A stretch of 29,319 nucleotides of DNA from positions 1 through 29,319 of the forward strand of contig DEQO01000164.1 in assembly GCA_002360495.1 (NCBI GenBank). Direction: 5' to 3'. Origin of the DNA: Flavobacteriales bacterium UBA3364 (GTDB lineage Bacteria > Bacteroidota > Bacteroidia > Flavobacteriales_F > PHOS-HE28). Each line of letters starts with the position of its first letter. Position 1 is the first letter of the stretch. This document shows positions 7,970 to 15,718 of the stretch, in pieces. The translations under genes and the position numbers were made by a program. The notes under the pieces are model-generated. The model did no database searches and had not been told where the DNA came from. It worked only from the letters and a program-made list of their open reading frames with translations.

Positions 7970-8428
7970 TTAGATCAGGCCCTCGTCAGCAAAGGAGAAA
8001 TACCCGTTGCGTGAAAGGATCAGGTGGTCGAGTACAGCAATCTCGTGCAACTCGCCGATCTTCACGAGGCGTTCGGTCAGTTCGAGATCCCTCCGGCTCG
8101 GGCAGTGGCTACCGCTCGGGTGGTTGTGCGCGAATACGAGGCCCGTACTCAGTGATTTCAGCGCCGCCGCGAAGATCAGGCGCGGATCAACCAGTGCCCC
8201 ACAGACCCCGCCCTTGCCCACGCAGAATATGCCTTTGGGTCGGCGGCTTTGGTCCAGCAGGATCATCCGGAACGCCTCGTAGGTATCCATGTGCTCGTCG
8301 AAATACCGCTTGAACAACGACCAACCGGCCTGGCTCGTGGTGATCGGCTCGTGATGCGGTTCGGTTGCTCCTTGGAAGGTCAAATAGACTTCTGCCAGCC
8401 CGAAGGCGGCTGCGTTTTCCTCCGACAT
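7970..8428 (-). CDS. RadC-like JAB/MPN-domain protein, short form
   Basis: 152 residues carrying the RadC-type JAB (JAMM metalloprotease-fold) domain without the N-terminal helix-hairpin-helix part of full RadC. Metal-site residues are visible: E51 (TYEAFRMILLD), H101-N-H103-P-S-G and D114, followed by the typical ending LDHLILSRNGYFSFADEG. RadC-like genes are frequent on Bacteroidota mobile elements. Their biochemical role is not settled, so the name RadC says little about DNA repair. The gene follows a hairpin-rich 430-bp gap after the terminase and precedes the M50 protease by 45 bases. Confidence 0.85.
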   Translation of the reverse strand: MSEENAAAFGLAEVYLTFQGATEPHHEPITTSQAGWSLFKRYFDEHMDTYEAFRMILLDQSRRPKGIFCVGKGGVCGALVDPRLIFAAALKSLSTGLVFAHNHPSGSHCPSRRDLELTERLVKIGELHEIAVLDHLILSRNGYFSFADEGLI

Positions 8429-8859
8429 TCTGGCTGGTGTGGTTTTTCTTCATGGCTAGGAGCAGGGGGTTCTAACGAAGGATCTGGCGGGGAATTATCC
8501 CGTCGCAGTTTGAGCTAAGGAATGGCCGCCCCTTCTTTGGTCCTTTCTCCGCAGGGGGAAGAAAGGACCGATTTTGGACCGCTCTCCCGCACGATTACCG
8601 CGCGTTCGCCGATTATGATCGGCGAGAACGCTATACGCCTGAAATTCAAAAGGAAAGCGGGGTTGTGGGGCTGCGAAGCCCCGCAAAAGACAGGTTTGAG
8701 CGCGAGACGCCCTGTCGCGTGCTGGTAATTACCGGCCCGACAAAAAGGGGATATATGGGGGTGGCGCACCCTACTGAAAGCCGCGCCCATAGGGCGCTTC
8801 CGCACCCTACAGGTCAAGCGAAGGGCAACAATTGCCTTGGTTATCGGGTGGGAACGACC
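8429..8859. other. Gene-free, hairpin-rich interval downstream of TerL
   Basis: About 430 bp with no convincing ORF. It contains four inverted repeats: 8539-8569 (10-bp perfect stem GGTCCTTTCT), 8603-8630 (CGCCGAT with tetraloop TATG plus outer CGTT/AACG), 8665-8684 (GTGGGGCT, loop GCGA) and 8783-8797 (GCGCCC-ATA-GGGCGC). The last is flanked by two direct copies of GCACCCTAC (8766-8774 and 8802-8810). Its position right after the terminase gene makes a packaging site, terminator or regulatory leader conceivable. Nothing identifies it further. Confidence 0.6.
8539..8569. repeat. Perfect 10-bp inverted repeat
   Basis: GGTCCTTTCT (8539-8548) pairs with AGAAAGGACC (8560-8569) around an 11-base loop. 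The tail GATTTTGG on the plus side is only weakly terminator-like. It is the longest perfect stem of the interval between the terminase and RadC-like genes. Confidence 0.6.
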
Positions 8860-10491
8860 CTACTGCGGAATGGAGAAGGACGGCATGTCCGAACGCTGGT
8901 CCATGATCTGGAAGCGTCCCCAGAGCAGTGTGTCCACGGCATCACCGTAGTGCGGAGCGTGGACCTGTTCTTCAAGCGAGCGGCCCTCAGGGCGCTTGTC
9001 CTTAGCCATGCCACGCGGTCCCTCGCGGATTTGTGTCAGCCGCATAGCAGTGAGCATGTCACTGCAGTTGTCGGGGTTCCACTTCACAGGCGCGGGATCT
9101 TGGGTGAGCAGGTGGACGGTGAGCTCGTAACGCAGGGGTGGGTCAGGTGTTTGCCCGATGTAAACCGGGTTAACATCCCAGCCGTGATCGGTGAAGGTGG
9201 ATACCACGATGTCGTAGTAATTGAAGCGAGTACTGCCGTGCTTGTCCTTCGCGGTGTCGTCGAAGAAGTAGTTGATGGACTTGGCCGTGTGATGCATGTA
9301 GTAGTTGACCACCTTCATTAGAACATCACCCAACACTTCGGGGTGAGTGCCATGGAATCCATTGTCGATGCGGTACTGGTCTACGAACTGTTGTCCGATG
9401 GCCACACAGTTGAAGTTACCACCGTAGTCAAGGGCAATGTCGATGGGTAGTGTGGAGATGATCTCGGCATCACGGCGCGAGTCCTGGGCAGACATACGCT
9501 CCCTATCATAACCCTTGGCTTCCGTCCAGCTGGTGACCTTCGGGATGTAGCAGTGCCGGCGGTCGTCCAGGTTATGATACCATGCACCTTCAACGGTATC
9601 AATGGACTCGTTGAGCAGCGAGGAGCGGAACAGGTACGGGTTCATCGTACGCTCCTTGCGCAGGAAGTTCTCCCAACCATAGACCTCGATGTTGTCCAGG
9701 ATGCTGGCCTCGTGGTAGTAGACCGCGTTCTTCCTCAGTTCGTTCAGGTCCTTCTCCAGCTGGTTGATCTCCTGCGTGTACCGTTCGACGGTGGACTCGG
9801 ACAGGCCGCCAGCGCGGATGGTCATGAAGAGTTTCTGTTGGCGATACGCGGCCTGGAGGATCATTGTGATCACCTCCGCATCCATCTGCTTCTTGTAGGC
9901 CTCGAACCACTTACCCGCCTTGGTCGTCGCGGCATCGCTGACGATCAGTAAGCTGTGGTGCTCGGACATCCCACCGAAGTGCTCCAGGTTACCCCGCATT
10001 GCCGGCAGCGTGTTGGAATAGAAGTGTTCGCTGTCGATCATCTTCCCTTCCTCCACGATCAGGTCATCGAATGATTGACCGTTACCAATGGTGCTGTTGT
10101 ACTGGGAGAGGAAGGACCTGGCCGACCCACAGTTCCAGTGCATTGTGTGTGACCAGTCACGAGGACGGCGATAAGGTTGGTCCCAGCGTTTGTCCCCGCG
10201 CTTGCCCATCACGAAATGCTTGCCCTCCACATACCCGATCCCCTCGAGCCCGTTGATGAGCTGGGGCCAGAGGTCCGTGAACATCTTCTTCCAGGTGGGC
10301 GCTACGAACCCACCATGAGAGCGGCGCATTGCATAGGCGTTGTGCTGTGCGCGCACAGCAACAATGCCTTCCGTCTTACCGACACCCCTGGCGAGCTTGG
10401 CCACCTCGGTATTGGCCCGGACGACCATTGACCGGCGTTGTGGCCAGTTGTAGTGTTTCCTGCGCCATTCGCCTTGCGGATCAGGGAGCAT
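8860..10491 (-). CDS. terL: Terminase large subunit (TerL)
   Basis: 543 residues from the ATG at 10491, which overlaps the preceding stop by 11 bases. The longer frame to 10629 adds only an Arg/Pro-rich shadow of the upstream gene. The packaging ATPase shows a Walker A-like A34-R-G-V-G-K-T40-E and a Walker B LIVEEG at 144-149. The RNase H-like nuclease domain shows D355 (ALDYGGN), D411-D412 (FFDDTAKDKHG) and a late Asp in HYGDAVDTLLWG. TerL translocates DNA into the prohead through the portal and cuts genome units. It lies 3' of the small-terminase-like gene and 5' of the portal operon. The family is divergent, as is usual for Bacteroidota phages. Confidence 0.9.
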   Translation of the reverse strand: MLPDPQGEWRRKHYNWPQRRSMVVRANTEVAKLARGVGKTEGIVAVRAQHNAYAMRRSHGGFVAPTWKKMFTDLWPQLINGLEGIGYVEGKHFVMGKRGDKRWDQPYRRPRDWSHTMHWNCGSARSFLSQYNSTIGNGQSFDDLIVEEGKMIDSEHFYSNTLPAMRGNLEHFGGMSEHHSLLIVSDAATTKAGKWFEAYKKQMDAEVITMILQAAYRQQKLFMTIRAGGLSESTVERYTQEINQLEKDLNELRKNAVYYHEASILDNIEVYGWENFLRKERTMNPYLFRSSLLNESIDTVEGAWYHNLDDRRHCYIPKVTSWTEAKGYDRERMSAQDSRRDAEIISTLPIDIALDYGGNFNCVAIGQQFVDQYRIDNGFHGTHPEVLGDVLMKVVNYYMHHTAKSINYFFDDTAKDKHGSTRFNYYDIVVSTFTDHGWDVNPVYIGQTPDPPLRYELTVHLLTQDPAPVKWNPDNCSDMLTAMRLTQIREGPRGMAKDKRPEGRSLEEQVHAPHYGDAVDTLLWGRFQIMDQRSDMPSFSIPQ

Positions 10492-11092
10492 CGGGTTCCT
10501 CTGTGAATTCCGCGTCCGTCGCTGGTGGCGGTGGGTTGATCTTCTTCTCCCTGGAGGCCTTCCACTGCTGGATCTTCTCGTGGATGTTGGGGTCCTCTGG
10601 GATGTTGGCCTCCTTGAGATCGAACACACCGATGATCGGGATCGGGGCGGTGGACGCTTCTTCGCGCTCCTTCACGTATCGATCCCAGCGGTCGATGTAC
10701 TTGTCCAGTGCGATGGAGAACTTCTGCGCTTCCGCCTTCTGGCCGGCACGCAAAGCGGAGTGGTATTCCTCGAACAGCGAATCGATCATCAAGCCCGTCA
10801 CGTACGGGCCGGTGTGAGGTGTGACCTTCAAGAACAACCGTTCGGCATCGATGACATCGTTGCGCGCGGTGAGCTCGCTGTACTTGCGACCCTGCGAGGT
10901 ATAGAAGGCGTGCATCATCGGCCACACCTTCCGCCTCGAGTAATGGGCGGTGAGCCACCGATGCGCGCGGACCATCCGTTCCAACCGATCCGCAAGGCGT
11001 TCGTCAAGGACCGGCCTCTTCTCTGGAGGAGCGCTCATCCATCGATCGAGCAGATCGATATCATCCGGTGTGTCGAAGTACTTGTCGATCAT
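10481..11092 (-). CDS. Unknown terminase-adjacent protein (203 aa)
   Basis: 203 residues, helix-rich and strongly charged (LDKYIDRWDRYVKEREE), with a Pro/Glu-rich flexible tail (NPPPPATDAEFTEEPDAP). It lies directly between the small-terminase-like gene (ATGA overlap at 11089-11092) and TerL (11-base overlap). It may be a terminase cofactor or a second packaging subunit. No domain was recognised. Confidence 0.7.
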   Translation of the reverse strand: MIDKYFDTPDDIDLLDRWMSAPPEKRPVLDERLADRLERMVRAHRWLTAHYSRRKVWPMMHAFYTSQGRKYSELTARNDVIDAERLFLKVTPHTGPYVTGLMIDSLFEEYHSALRAGQKAEAQKFSIALDKYIDRWDRYVKEREEASTAPIPIIGVFDLKEANIPEDPNIHEKIQQWKASREKKINPPPPATDAEFTEEPDAP

Positions 11093-11352
11093 AGTTCAAC
11101 ACGCGCCAGGAGGTTCTTCAGCATCAGCTGAGCAGGACCGCTGCCCTGGTTGCTCAGCGTCTTGATCTTCTTGAAGAGCTCGGCCTTTGCGAGCAGCCGG
11201 CCACGCTTCACAGCGTTGCCAAGCGCGTTGTCCGGATCATCAAGTGCAAGGCGCAGTTGTTCCGGACGAAGGCCAAGGATGAGCGCCAACTCTTCCGTAT
11301 CGAAAGGCATGGATGCCCATTCCTCCGCTTCCGCGAGTTCCTCGGTGGTCAT
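11089..11352 (-). CDS. Terminase small subunit-like protein (87 aa)
   Basis: 87 residues from the ATG at 11352, which overlaps the preceding stop by ATGA. The longer open frame upstream is an out-of-frame shadow of the PLD-like gene. An acidic N-terminal segment leads into EELALILGLRPEQLRLALDD, a helix-turn-helix-like block. It is followed by GRLLAKAELFKKIKTLSNQG-SGPAQLMLKNLL, the pattern seen in many small terminases, where a basic helix is followed by a Gly-Ser turn and an Ala/Gln helix. Small terminases recognise the packaging site and hand DNA to TerL. Position two genes before TerL agrees. Short length makes the call moderate. Confidence 0.65.
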   Translation of the reverse strand: MTTEELAEAEEWASMPFDTEELALILGLRPEQLRLALDDPDNALGNAVKRGRLLAKAELFKKIKTLSNQGSGPAQLMLKNLLARVEL

Positions 11353-11963
11353 GCGTTGAAGAGCTTGGCATCGATGCGTACCTGGTCGATCCAGGTGCGG
11401 TTGAAGTCGGCGACCGACGCCCACGTGTCGATGGCATAGCTCTCGATGCGGCGGTTCGTGGTGAGGTTCGCGCTTGAGTAAAGAGTGACCTGGTGATTCG
11501 CGTTGCGCAGCACGATGACCTTCGCATGGATCTTGGTGAGCCGGATGTCGACGCGCTTGTTGCCGCTCAGGTCCAGCAGGAGTTGGAATGCCTCCGGGCA
11601 TTGCAAGCGGACCCTGTGGTCGAACAGGGCATTCAGTTGGGTGATGCGTTTGTCGCGCACCATGTCCATGAGCGCTTGCACTGGTTTTGTGCTGATGCCC
11701 CAGCTGGTGAGCCAGCACTCGGCCGGACCGATGCGGCTCAACAGAAAGGCCAACATCTCGTGGAGGGACCAATGCCCCAGGCTCACGGCCGGGATGTGCC
11801 GGTCCGGGACCAGTGCGGGGATCACCTGTTCGAGATCCGCGCCATGAATGCCCACAACGAAGTGCGGCGCACCGTTAGCGGAGATACTCGCGACCGGGCT
11901 GGGCGCACCCTGTCGTTCCGCATCGTCGTGGACAGGGATCTCACTGATCTTCACCAGGCCCAT
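11349..11963 (-). CDS. PLD-like (HKD) domain protein (204 aa)
   Basis: 204 residues with one phospholipase D superfamily active-site motif near the C-terminus. H146-A-K148 is followed by VIVLRNANHQVTLYSSANLT with S163-S164-A-N166 and E174 (RRIESYA), matching HxK...(G/S)S-x-N...E. Single-motif members usually dimerise to build one active site and include nucleases such as Nuc and BfiI. The N-terminal part (FVVGIHGADLEQVIPALVPD) could be an adaptor. Phage proteins of this kind next to terminases are known in Bacteroidota, but the function is unclear; DNA end processing is one possibility. Its start overlaps the preceding gene by 23 bases and its stop overlaps the small-terminase-like gene by ATGA. 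Confidence 0.75.
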   Translation of the reverse strand: MGLVKISEIPVHDDAERQGAPSPVASISANGAPHFVVGIHGADLEQVIPALVPDRHIPAVSLGHWSLHEMLAFLLSRIGPAECWLTSWGISTKPVQALMDMVRDKRITQLNALFDHRVRLQCPEAFQLLLDLSGNKRVDIRLTKIHAKVIVLRNANHQVTLYSSANLTTNRRIESYAIDTWASVADFNRTWIDQVRIDAKLFNA

Positions 11964-12645
11964 CGATGATGCGGTTGAGTTCCTTCATCTCATTCTCCTT
12001 TGCTGCCCAATCCTCCGGGGTATAAGGGCGCGGGTTCTTTGCCTTCGGTGATCGTTGGCTGAACCATACGCGCAACGCATTGCGTCGCAACTTGGCGCTG
12101 GCAATGTCCAGGACGACCGGCGCCGGCGCCACGTTCTCTTGCAGCACGTGACCGGTCTCGCGCCAATACTCGATGCGCCTCCAGCCGGCGGCGTTCCGCT
12201 CGTCGAGTTCGACCAGCTTTTCCGCAAGCGTCTGCAGTTCCGAGCCATCGGGGGTTTTGAGAATGATGCCCTTCAGGTGCATCATTTCCCGGTGGACCCT
12301 TGCGAGATCTCGTTGGAGTTCGCGCAGCTCGGGTGGAAGTGATCCAGGAGTTGGATCGGTGGCGGATTCCGCAACAAGGGTGCGGTCGAACGCCTTGCGG
12401 TCGGCCTGGGAGAATTCGGCGACGGCAGCAATGGCCTTGCTCTCGTGCGCAACGAGGCTGGCCGTCGCCCGTTCGTTCAGCTTGCTGAGCCGGTCGATAA
12501 GGCGCTGCCTGGTCACCGGTGATTCCGGCAACGAGAAGATGAAGAGGTCCGACTTGGTGGGAGAGCCGTGCTGCTTGAGCAGCTCGACACCGAGGGAGAA
12601 TGTTCCCCGGGCCGCCAGCCAGTCGTGTATCGCAGCGATCGCCAC
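11941..12645 (-). CDS. Unknown phage protein leading the terminase operon (234 aa)
   Basis: The start is set at GTG 12645, exactly where element copy C ends; an upstream GTG at 12666 would translate the element as MPGDFRG. The 234-residue product starts VAIAAIHDWLAARGTFSLG. It has helical and coiled-coil character in the middle (ELQRDLARVHREMMHLKGII) and a basic C-terminal region (LRRNALRVWFSQRSPKAKN). The first residues look like a short DNA- or protein-binding helical domain (LLKQHGSPTKSDLFIFSLPE). No known family. It precedes the PLD-like and terminase genes with an overlap, so it is likely cotranscribed with packaging functions. Confidence 0.7.
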   Translation of the reverse strand: MAIAAIHDWLAARGTFSLGVELLKQHGSPTKSDLFIFSLPESPVTRQRLIDRLSKLNERATASLVAHESKAIAAVAEFSQADRKAFDRTLVAESATDPTPGSLPPELRELQRDLARVHREMMHLKGIILKTPDGSELQTLAEKLVELDERNAAGWRRIEYWRETGHVLQENVAPAPVVLDIASAKLRRNALRVWFSQRSPKAKNPRPYTPEDWAAKENEMKELNRIIDGPGEDQ

Positions 12646-12685
12646 GCCACGAAAGTCCCCGGGCACGGCTTGCGATAAAACGACA
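12646..12685 (-). promoter_or_regulatory. 40-bp start-associated element, copy C
   Basis: TGTCGTTTTATCGCA, ten variable bases, GGGGACTTTCGTGGC, then the GTG at 12645. A G-run precedes it. Same layout as copies A, B and E; it marks the 5' end of the terminase gene group. Confidence 0.75.
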
Positions 12686-12710
12686 CCCCCCGTCTACACG
12701 GAGGGAAACC

Positions 12711-13022
12711 CTATGCTGCAGAGGCCAAAAGCCACACGAACCGATCGGAGAGGTACTTCTCCTTGTAGCCCAATTCGAGCAGCATGGTCCGCAGCTCGCG
12801 CGCCGGGATCAAGCCAGGTGAATGGCTTTGAACGATGTGGAACAACTCGTCCGTGGACATCATGTGTTCCGCAACATCATCCTCCGATCTGGAGGGGCGG
12901 AACTGCTTCGCAAGCAAGCCGTTCAGTTCCTCTCTGCGCTTCAGCCTCTCTACCTCGCGTAACAACTCTCGTTTGTTGGCCATGGCCTTGGGCGGTAGCG
13001 CCGGTTTGAGGGTTGCGGACAT
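12711..13022 (-). CDS. Unknown small protein (103 aa)
   Basis: 103 residues from ATG 13022 (a GTG at 13028 is also in frame). The N-terminal half is a basic charged helix (NKRELLREVERLKRREELNG). The C-terminal half (TDELFHIVQSHSPGLIPARE and onward, ending DRFVWLLASAA) has the size and pattern of a small winged-helix or HTH fold, so a DNA-binding role is possible. It stands between the capsid module terminator and element copy C, so it may form its own small unit. Confidence 0.6.
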   Translation of the reverse strand: MSATLKPALPPKAMANKRELLREVERLKRREELNGLLAKQFRPSRSEDDVAEHMMSTDELFHIVQSHSPGLIPARELRTMLLELGYKEKYLSDRFVWLLASAA

Positions 13023-13026
13023 CGTC

Positions 13027-13099
13027 ACAAGACAACGTTCCCATTGAAGGGACCCCTCGCCCCGAACGCTACCGCGTACGATGCCAGGAGTTGTCTTGT
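13027..13099. repeat. Inverted repeat ACAAGACAAC upstream of the 103-aa gene
   Basis: ACAAGACAAC (13027-13036) and its exact complement GTTGTCTTGT (13090-13099) are separated by 53 bases, with the proximal arm touching the start codon of the gene at 12711-13022. On the minus strand TTGACA occurs at the distal arm. It could be an operator pair or an attenuator stem. Confidence 0.55.
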
Positions 13100-13130
13100 C
13101 AATACGACGTCCGCGGCGGAAAGGTAGGAA

Positions 13131-13159
13131 ACGAAAAAGCCCCGCACGTGGCGGGGCTT
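13131..13159 (-). terminator. Rho-independent terminator after the head module
   Basis: On the minus strand AAGCCCCGC pairs with GCGGGGCTT around a 5-base loop and is followed by a U-rich tail (TTTTTCGTTT). It lies 20 bases after the stop of the gene at 13179, ending the capsid operon. Confidence 0.85.
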
Positions 13160-13178
13160 CATTCGGTGTTGGTGGATC

Positions 13179-13466
13179 CTACTTGGCGGCAGCAGCCTTG
13201 CCGGCGGCTTTCTCCTGTGTAGGGGCGGCGGCAGCGGCAGTCTGGGCGGCGGCAGCGTCTTCCGCAATGCGGGTGGCGCTGAAGCGGATCCAAGGCGATG
13301 TCGGGTCCTTCGCCATTTGCTCAGCCGTCGCGCGCTGGAGCTTCTTCATGTTGTAGGTCGTCCCGTGCCAGTGCTGGTTGTTACCAAGGCCTGGGTGGAG
13401 GTCGAACTCAGCATGCTTGACGGTGAGGTCCAGGACCTCACGAGGGTCTTTCTGCGTTGTGCTCAT
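13179..13466 (-). CDS. Small Ala-rich phage protein (95 aa)
   Basis: 95 residues. The N-terminal half (VLDLTVKHAEFDLHPGLGNN) looks folded, and the rest is a low-complexity Ala/Lys/Thr tail (residues about 70-95). It is last in the capsid operon, 2 bases after the structural gene at 13469 begins to end, and followed by a strong terminator. Possibly a minor head or chaperone-like protein; no family was recognised. Confidence 0.7.
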   Translation of the reverse strand: MSTTQKDPREVLDLTVKHAEFDLHPGLGNNQHWHGTTYNMKKLQRATAEQMAKDPTSPWIRFSATRIAEDAAAAQTAAAAAPTQEKAAGKAAAAK

Positions 13467-13468
13467 GT

Positions 13469-14017
13469 CTATGATGTTACAGGTTGGGTAGCACGAGTCA
13501 CCGCTCCGGTGTAGATCAGCGGCTTCTCCATCACGGCCTCGAAGCGCACTTTCATGCCCTTGCGGCCTTCTCCGCCGGCGATGCCGGTGGTGTACTCGAA
13601 GCCCTTCTTACGGGCTACGGAACACGCCGTACCGATCTGGTAGTAGCGTGGTGTGCTGCAGTTCAGGTCCTGCTGGAGCAGGATGCCATCGAACTGTTTG
13701 CCCATGAAGCTGAGCAAGCCGGGGTTGAGGCCGGATGCAAAGCCCTCCATCACGGCGTTCGTGGACTCGCTGTCCAATTCGCCGGTCTGGGTGAAGGTGA
13801 TCTGACCGGTACGATCGGTCAGTTCCAACCGGATGAACCCGAGGTCGGGATCCGTGAAGGTGTGGCTGTCCGTGATGATCACGTCCTCGCCCTGCACCGT
13901 TTCCACGGCCGGGGGAGTAGCGATCACCAGGAAGTGCGACTTGGGCGCGAAGAAGATCTCAGGAACGACACCTGGGGTGTTGTTCCCTACGGGCTTATTG
14001 AAGTCGGTCGAAAGCAT
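13469..14017 (-). CDS. Phage structural protein, possibly tail tube or head decoration (182 aa)
   Basis: 182 residues with a mostly beta-strand pattern (SHFLVIATPPAVETVQGEDV, FIRLELTDRTGQITFTQTGE) ending in a Thr/Val-rich stretch. There is no signal peptide or catalytic motif. Composition and its place in the capsid operon suggest a virion protein such as a tail tube or neck protein. Gaps to neighbouring genes are 2 and 16 bases. Confidence 0.7.
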   Translation of the reverse strand: MLSTDFNKPVGNNTPGVVPEIFFAPKSHFLVIATPPAVETVQGEDVIITDSHTFTDPDLGFIRLELTDRTGQITFTQTGELDSESTNAVMEGFASGLNPGLLSFMGKQFDGILLQQDLNCSTPRYYQIGTACSVARKKGFEYTTGIAGGEGRKGMKVRFEAVMEKPLIYTGAVTRATQPVTS

Positions 14018-14033
14018 GGCGTTCGTGGGGGTT

Positions 14034-14480
14034 TCAGGCGTTGTTGATCGTGATGGCCGAGCTCTTGATCTTCACCAGGTGCGCGATCACAGCGGGGTTC
14101 GTTGCGATCTGCTGCGCGGTGTAGTTGATGCCCTTCACGTTCGCACCGTGGTTCACGCGACCGGTCACCCCGTCGTGTTCGAACACCGGTTTGCTCGGAT
14201 CGGCGGCGGCATGCTCCACGATGGAGCGGCCGTTGAGCTTGCGCACCATCTCCTGCAGCTCGGGGACCATTTCGGCGGTCTCCTTCGCTTCGGCGAGCTC
14301 GGTCTCGAGCCCGGTGATGCGGCCCTCCAGTTCTGCTTTCGCAGCAACCAGAGTGTCGTTCTCGCTGCGGAGGCTGGCGACCACCTCATCGGTGGTCGCC
14401 GCCTTGGCCGCTTCGAGTTCGGTCTCCAACTGACCGATGCGCTCGGTCAGTTGGGCCTTGTTCATTTTCTCCAGTTCCAT
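14034..14480 (-). CDS. Coiled-coil phage protein, possible scaffold or head protein (148 aa)
   Basis: 148 residues: a long coiled coil (residues 1 to about 85, for example LTERIGQLETELEAAKAATT) then a globular tail (KPVFEHDGVTGRVNHGANVK...ITINNA). It lies directly downstream of the capsid gene. A coiled coil plus a short conserved tail resembles proteins that attach to capsid subunits, but the identity is not established. A second in-frame start five residues later (MNKAQL) is possible. Confidence 0.7.
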   Translation of the reverse strand: MELEKMNKAQLTERIGQLETELEAAKAATTDEVVASLRSENDTLVAAKAELEGRITGLETELAEAKETAEMVPELQEMVRKLNGRSIVEHAAADPSKPVFEHDGVTGRVNHGANVKGINYTAQQIATNPAVIAHLVKIKSSAITINNA

Positions 14481-14518
14481 GGGAAGGATGTGTTCAGCGA
14501 TGCGTGTTCAGCCGCCGC

Positions 14519-15679
14519 TTAGGAAGCCGGCGTCAGTTCCACGTCGTTGGTGTACACACGGCTGTGATCCCAGAAGCCGTAGCCGATGCGCTGGTTCGTC
14601 CAGGCCTTGATCTTGCGATCCTCGGTCTCGAACTGCCACAGCGGGCCCTTGCCCACGTTCACCGGCTTGATGGCGTTCCCTGCTGGTGTGCAGAAGATCT
14701 TCGTGCTGTTGCCCATGGCGACCTGGGGCACCAGCTCGATGTTCTTGTAACGGAACACCTTGCGCAGGTTCTCCGTCGCGTTGTAGTTCTGGTTGTAGGT
14801 GGCCATCATGCCGACCTCGAAGAGGCTGCAAGCAGCTTCACTTACGGCCAGCTTCATCGGACGACGACGGTCCTTGAAGTTGATCCCCTCAACGAACTCC
14901 TCGATGTACTGCATGTAAGCCGTACCCGTGTTGGGTGCTGCACCTACTGCGATCGGCGTGATCGTGGTCGCCGTGATGGCATCGTTGATCACGGTGTACA
15001 CACCGTTGATACTGGTGCCAACGGCACCGGCAGTACCAGGGGTCGGCGTCACACGCACACCGTTGAAGGCGAGCTGCAGTTCCACGTCCTCAGCGAATTG
15101 CTGCGACACGTGGTTGTTCATGATGTACTTGATCAGCTCCTGGCCGGTCTGCGACACATTGTTCTCGTGCATGAAACCGACGAAGCCTTCCTCAACGGAG
15201 AAGGAGCTGAACTCCAAGTCGGCCTTGATCGCATACGTAGGGATCGGGCTCGGCACGAACGAGAATTCCCCGTTCGGTGTCCAACCCAGCTGTGCCGGCT
15301 GCACGATGGCCGTGCTGCGCGATACCGCCTTTTCCCATACGGTCAGGTCCGTGTATTCGACCTTGAAGAGCTGGTCGAACGTGGCAGTAGCATAGATCTG
15401 CTGCATCAGGTCCTTCTGGCTCTTGCTGTTGTCGCGGTACTGGGCACCGTAGGCACTGTTGAGCAGTGTGGTCGTGATGGCCGTGCTCATGAAAATGCCC
15501 GTGCGCAAACGCACGCCGAAGGCAGCGAGCAGGAGGGTGGTGCCAACGATGGCACTGGCACCCGTGGCGATGTCGCCAAGGATGTCCATGGTCTGACCAG
15601 TGTCAGCGTCAAGTGGCCCGGCGAACGCGCTCAAGGAGCAGATCGCCATGGTCATGCAGAAAAGGATCGAACGTTTCAT
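14519..15679 (-). CDS. Major capsid protein with atypical N-terminal membrane-like extension
   Basis: 386 residues. From residue 64 (MSTAITTTLLNSAYGAQYRD) the sequence follows the pattern of Bacteroidota phage major capsid proteins, with an N-terminal arm then KDLMQQIYATATFDQLF, a strand-rich core (WEKAVSRSTAIVQ, GEFSFVPSPIPTYAIKADLE) and a C-terminal IGYGFWDHSRVYTNDVEL. Residues 1-63 instead carry a signal-peptide-like start (MKRSILFCMTMAICSLSAFA) and a hydrophobic helix (SAIVGTTLLLAAFGVRLRTG), reading through in frame. Either the true start is the ATG at 15490 or the capsid protein has a membrane-type leader, perhaps removed during maturation. The gene follows the protease-scaffold gene by 39 bases. 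Confidence 0.8.
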   Translation of the reverse strand: MKRSILFCMTMAICSLSAFAGPLDADTGQTMDILGDIATGASAIVGTTLLLAAFGVRLRTGIFMSTAITTTLLNSAYGAQYRDNSKSQKDLMQQIYATATFDQLFKVEYTDLTVWEKAVSRSTAIVQPAQLGWTPNGEFSFVPSPIPTYAIKADLEFSSFSVEEGFVGFMHENNVSQTGQELIKYIMNNHVSQQFAEDVELQLAFNGVRVTPTPGTAGAVGTSINGVYTVINDAITATTITPIAVGAAPNTGTAYMQYIEEFVEGINFKDRRRPMKLAVSEAACSLFEVGMMATYNQNYNATENLRKVFRYKNIELVPQVAMGNSTKIFCTPAGNAIKPVNVGKGPLWQFETEDRKIKAWTNQRIGYGFWDHSRVYTNDVELTPAS

Positions 15680-15718
15680 GGTTGGTCTCTGGTTGAGAGG
15701 GGTTTCTGTTTGCGCGGC

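Noticed and set aside
10492..10629. N-terminal extension of TerL
   Set aside because: The extra 46 residues are Arg/Ser/Pro-rich and lie in another frame of the preceding gene; the ATG at 10491 fits the overlap pattern.
13025..13267. 80-aa ORF on the minus strand
   Set aside because: It runs across a strong terminator and out of frame over the gene at 13179; Pro/Arg-rich composition shows a shadow.
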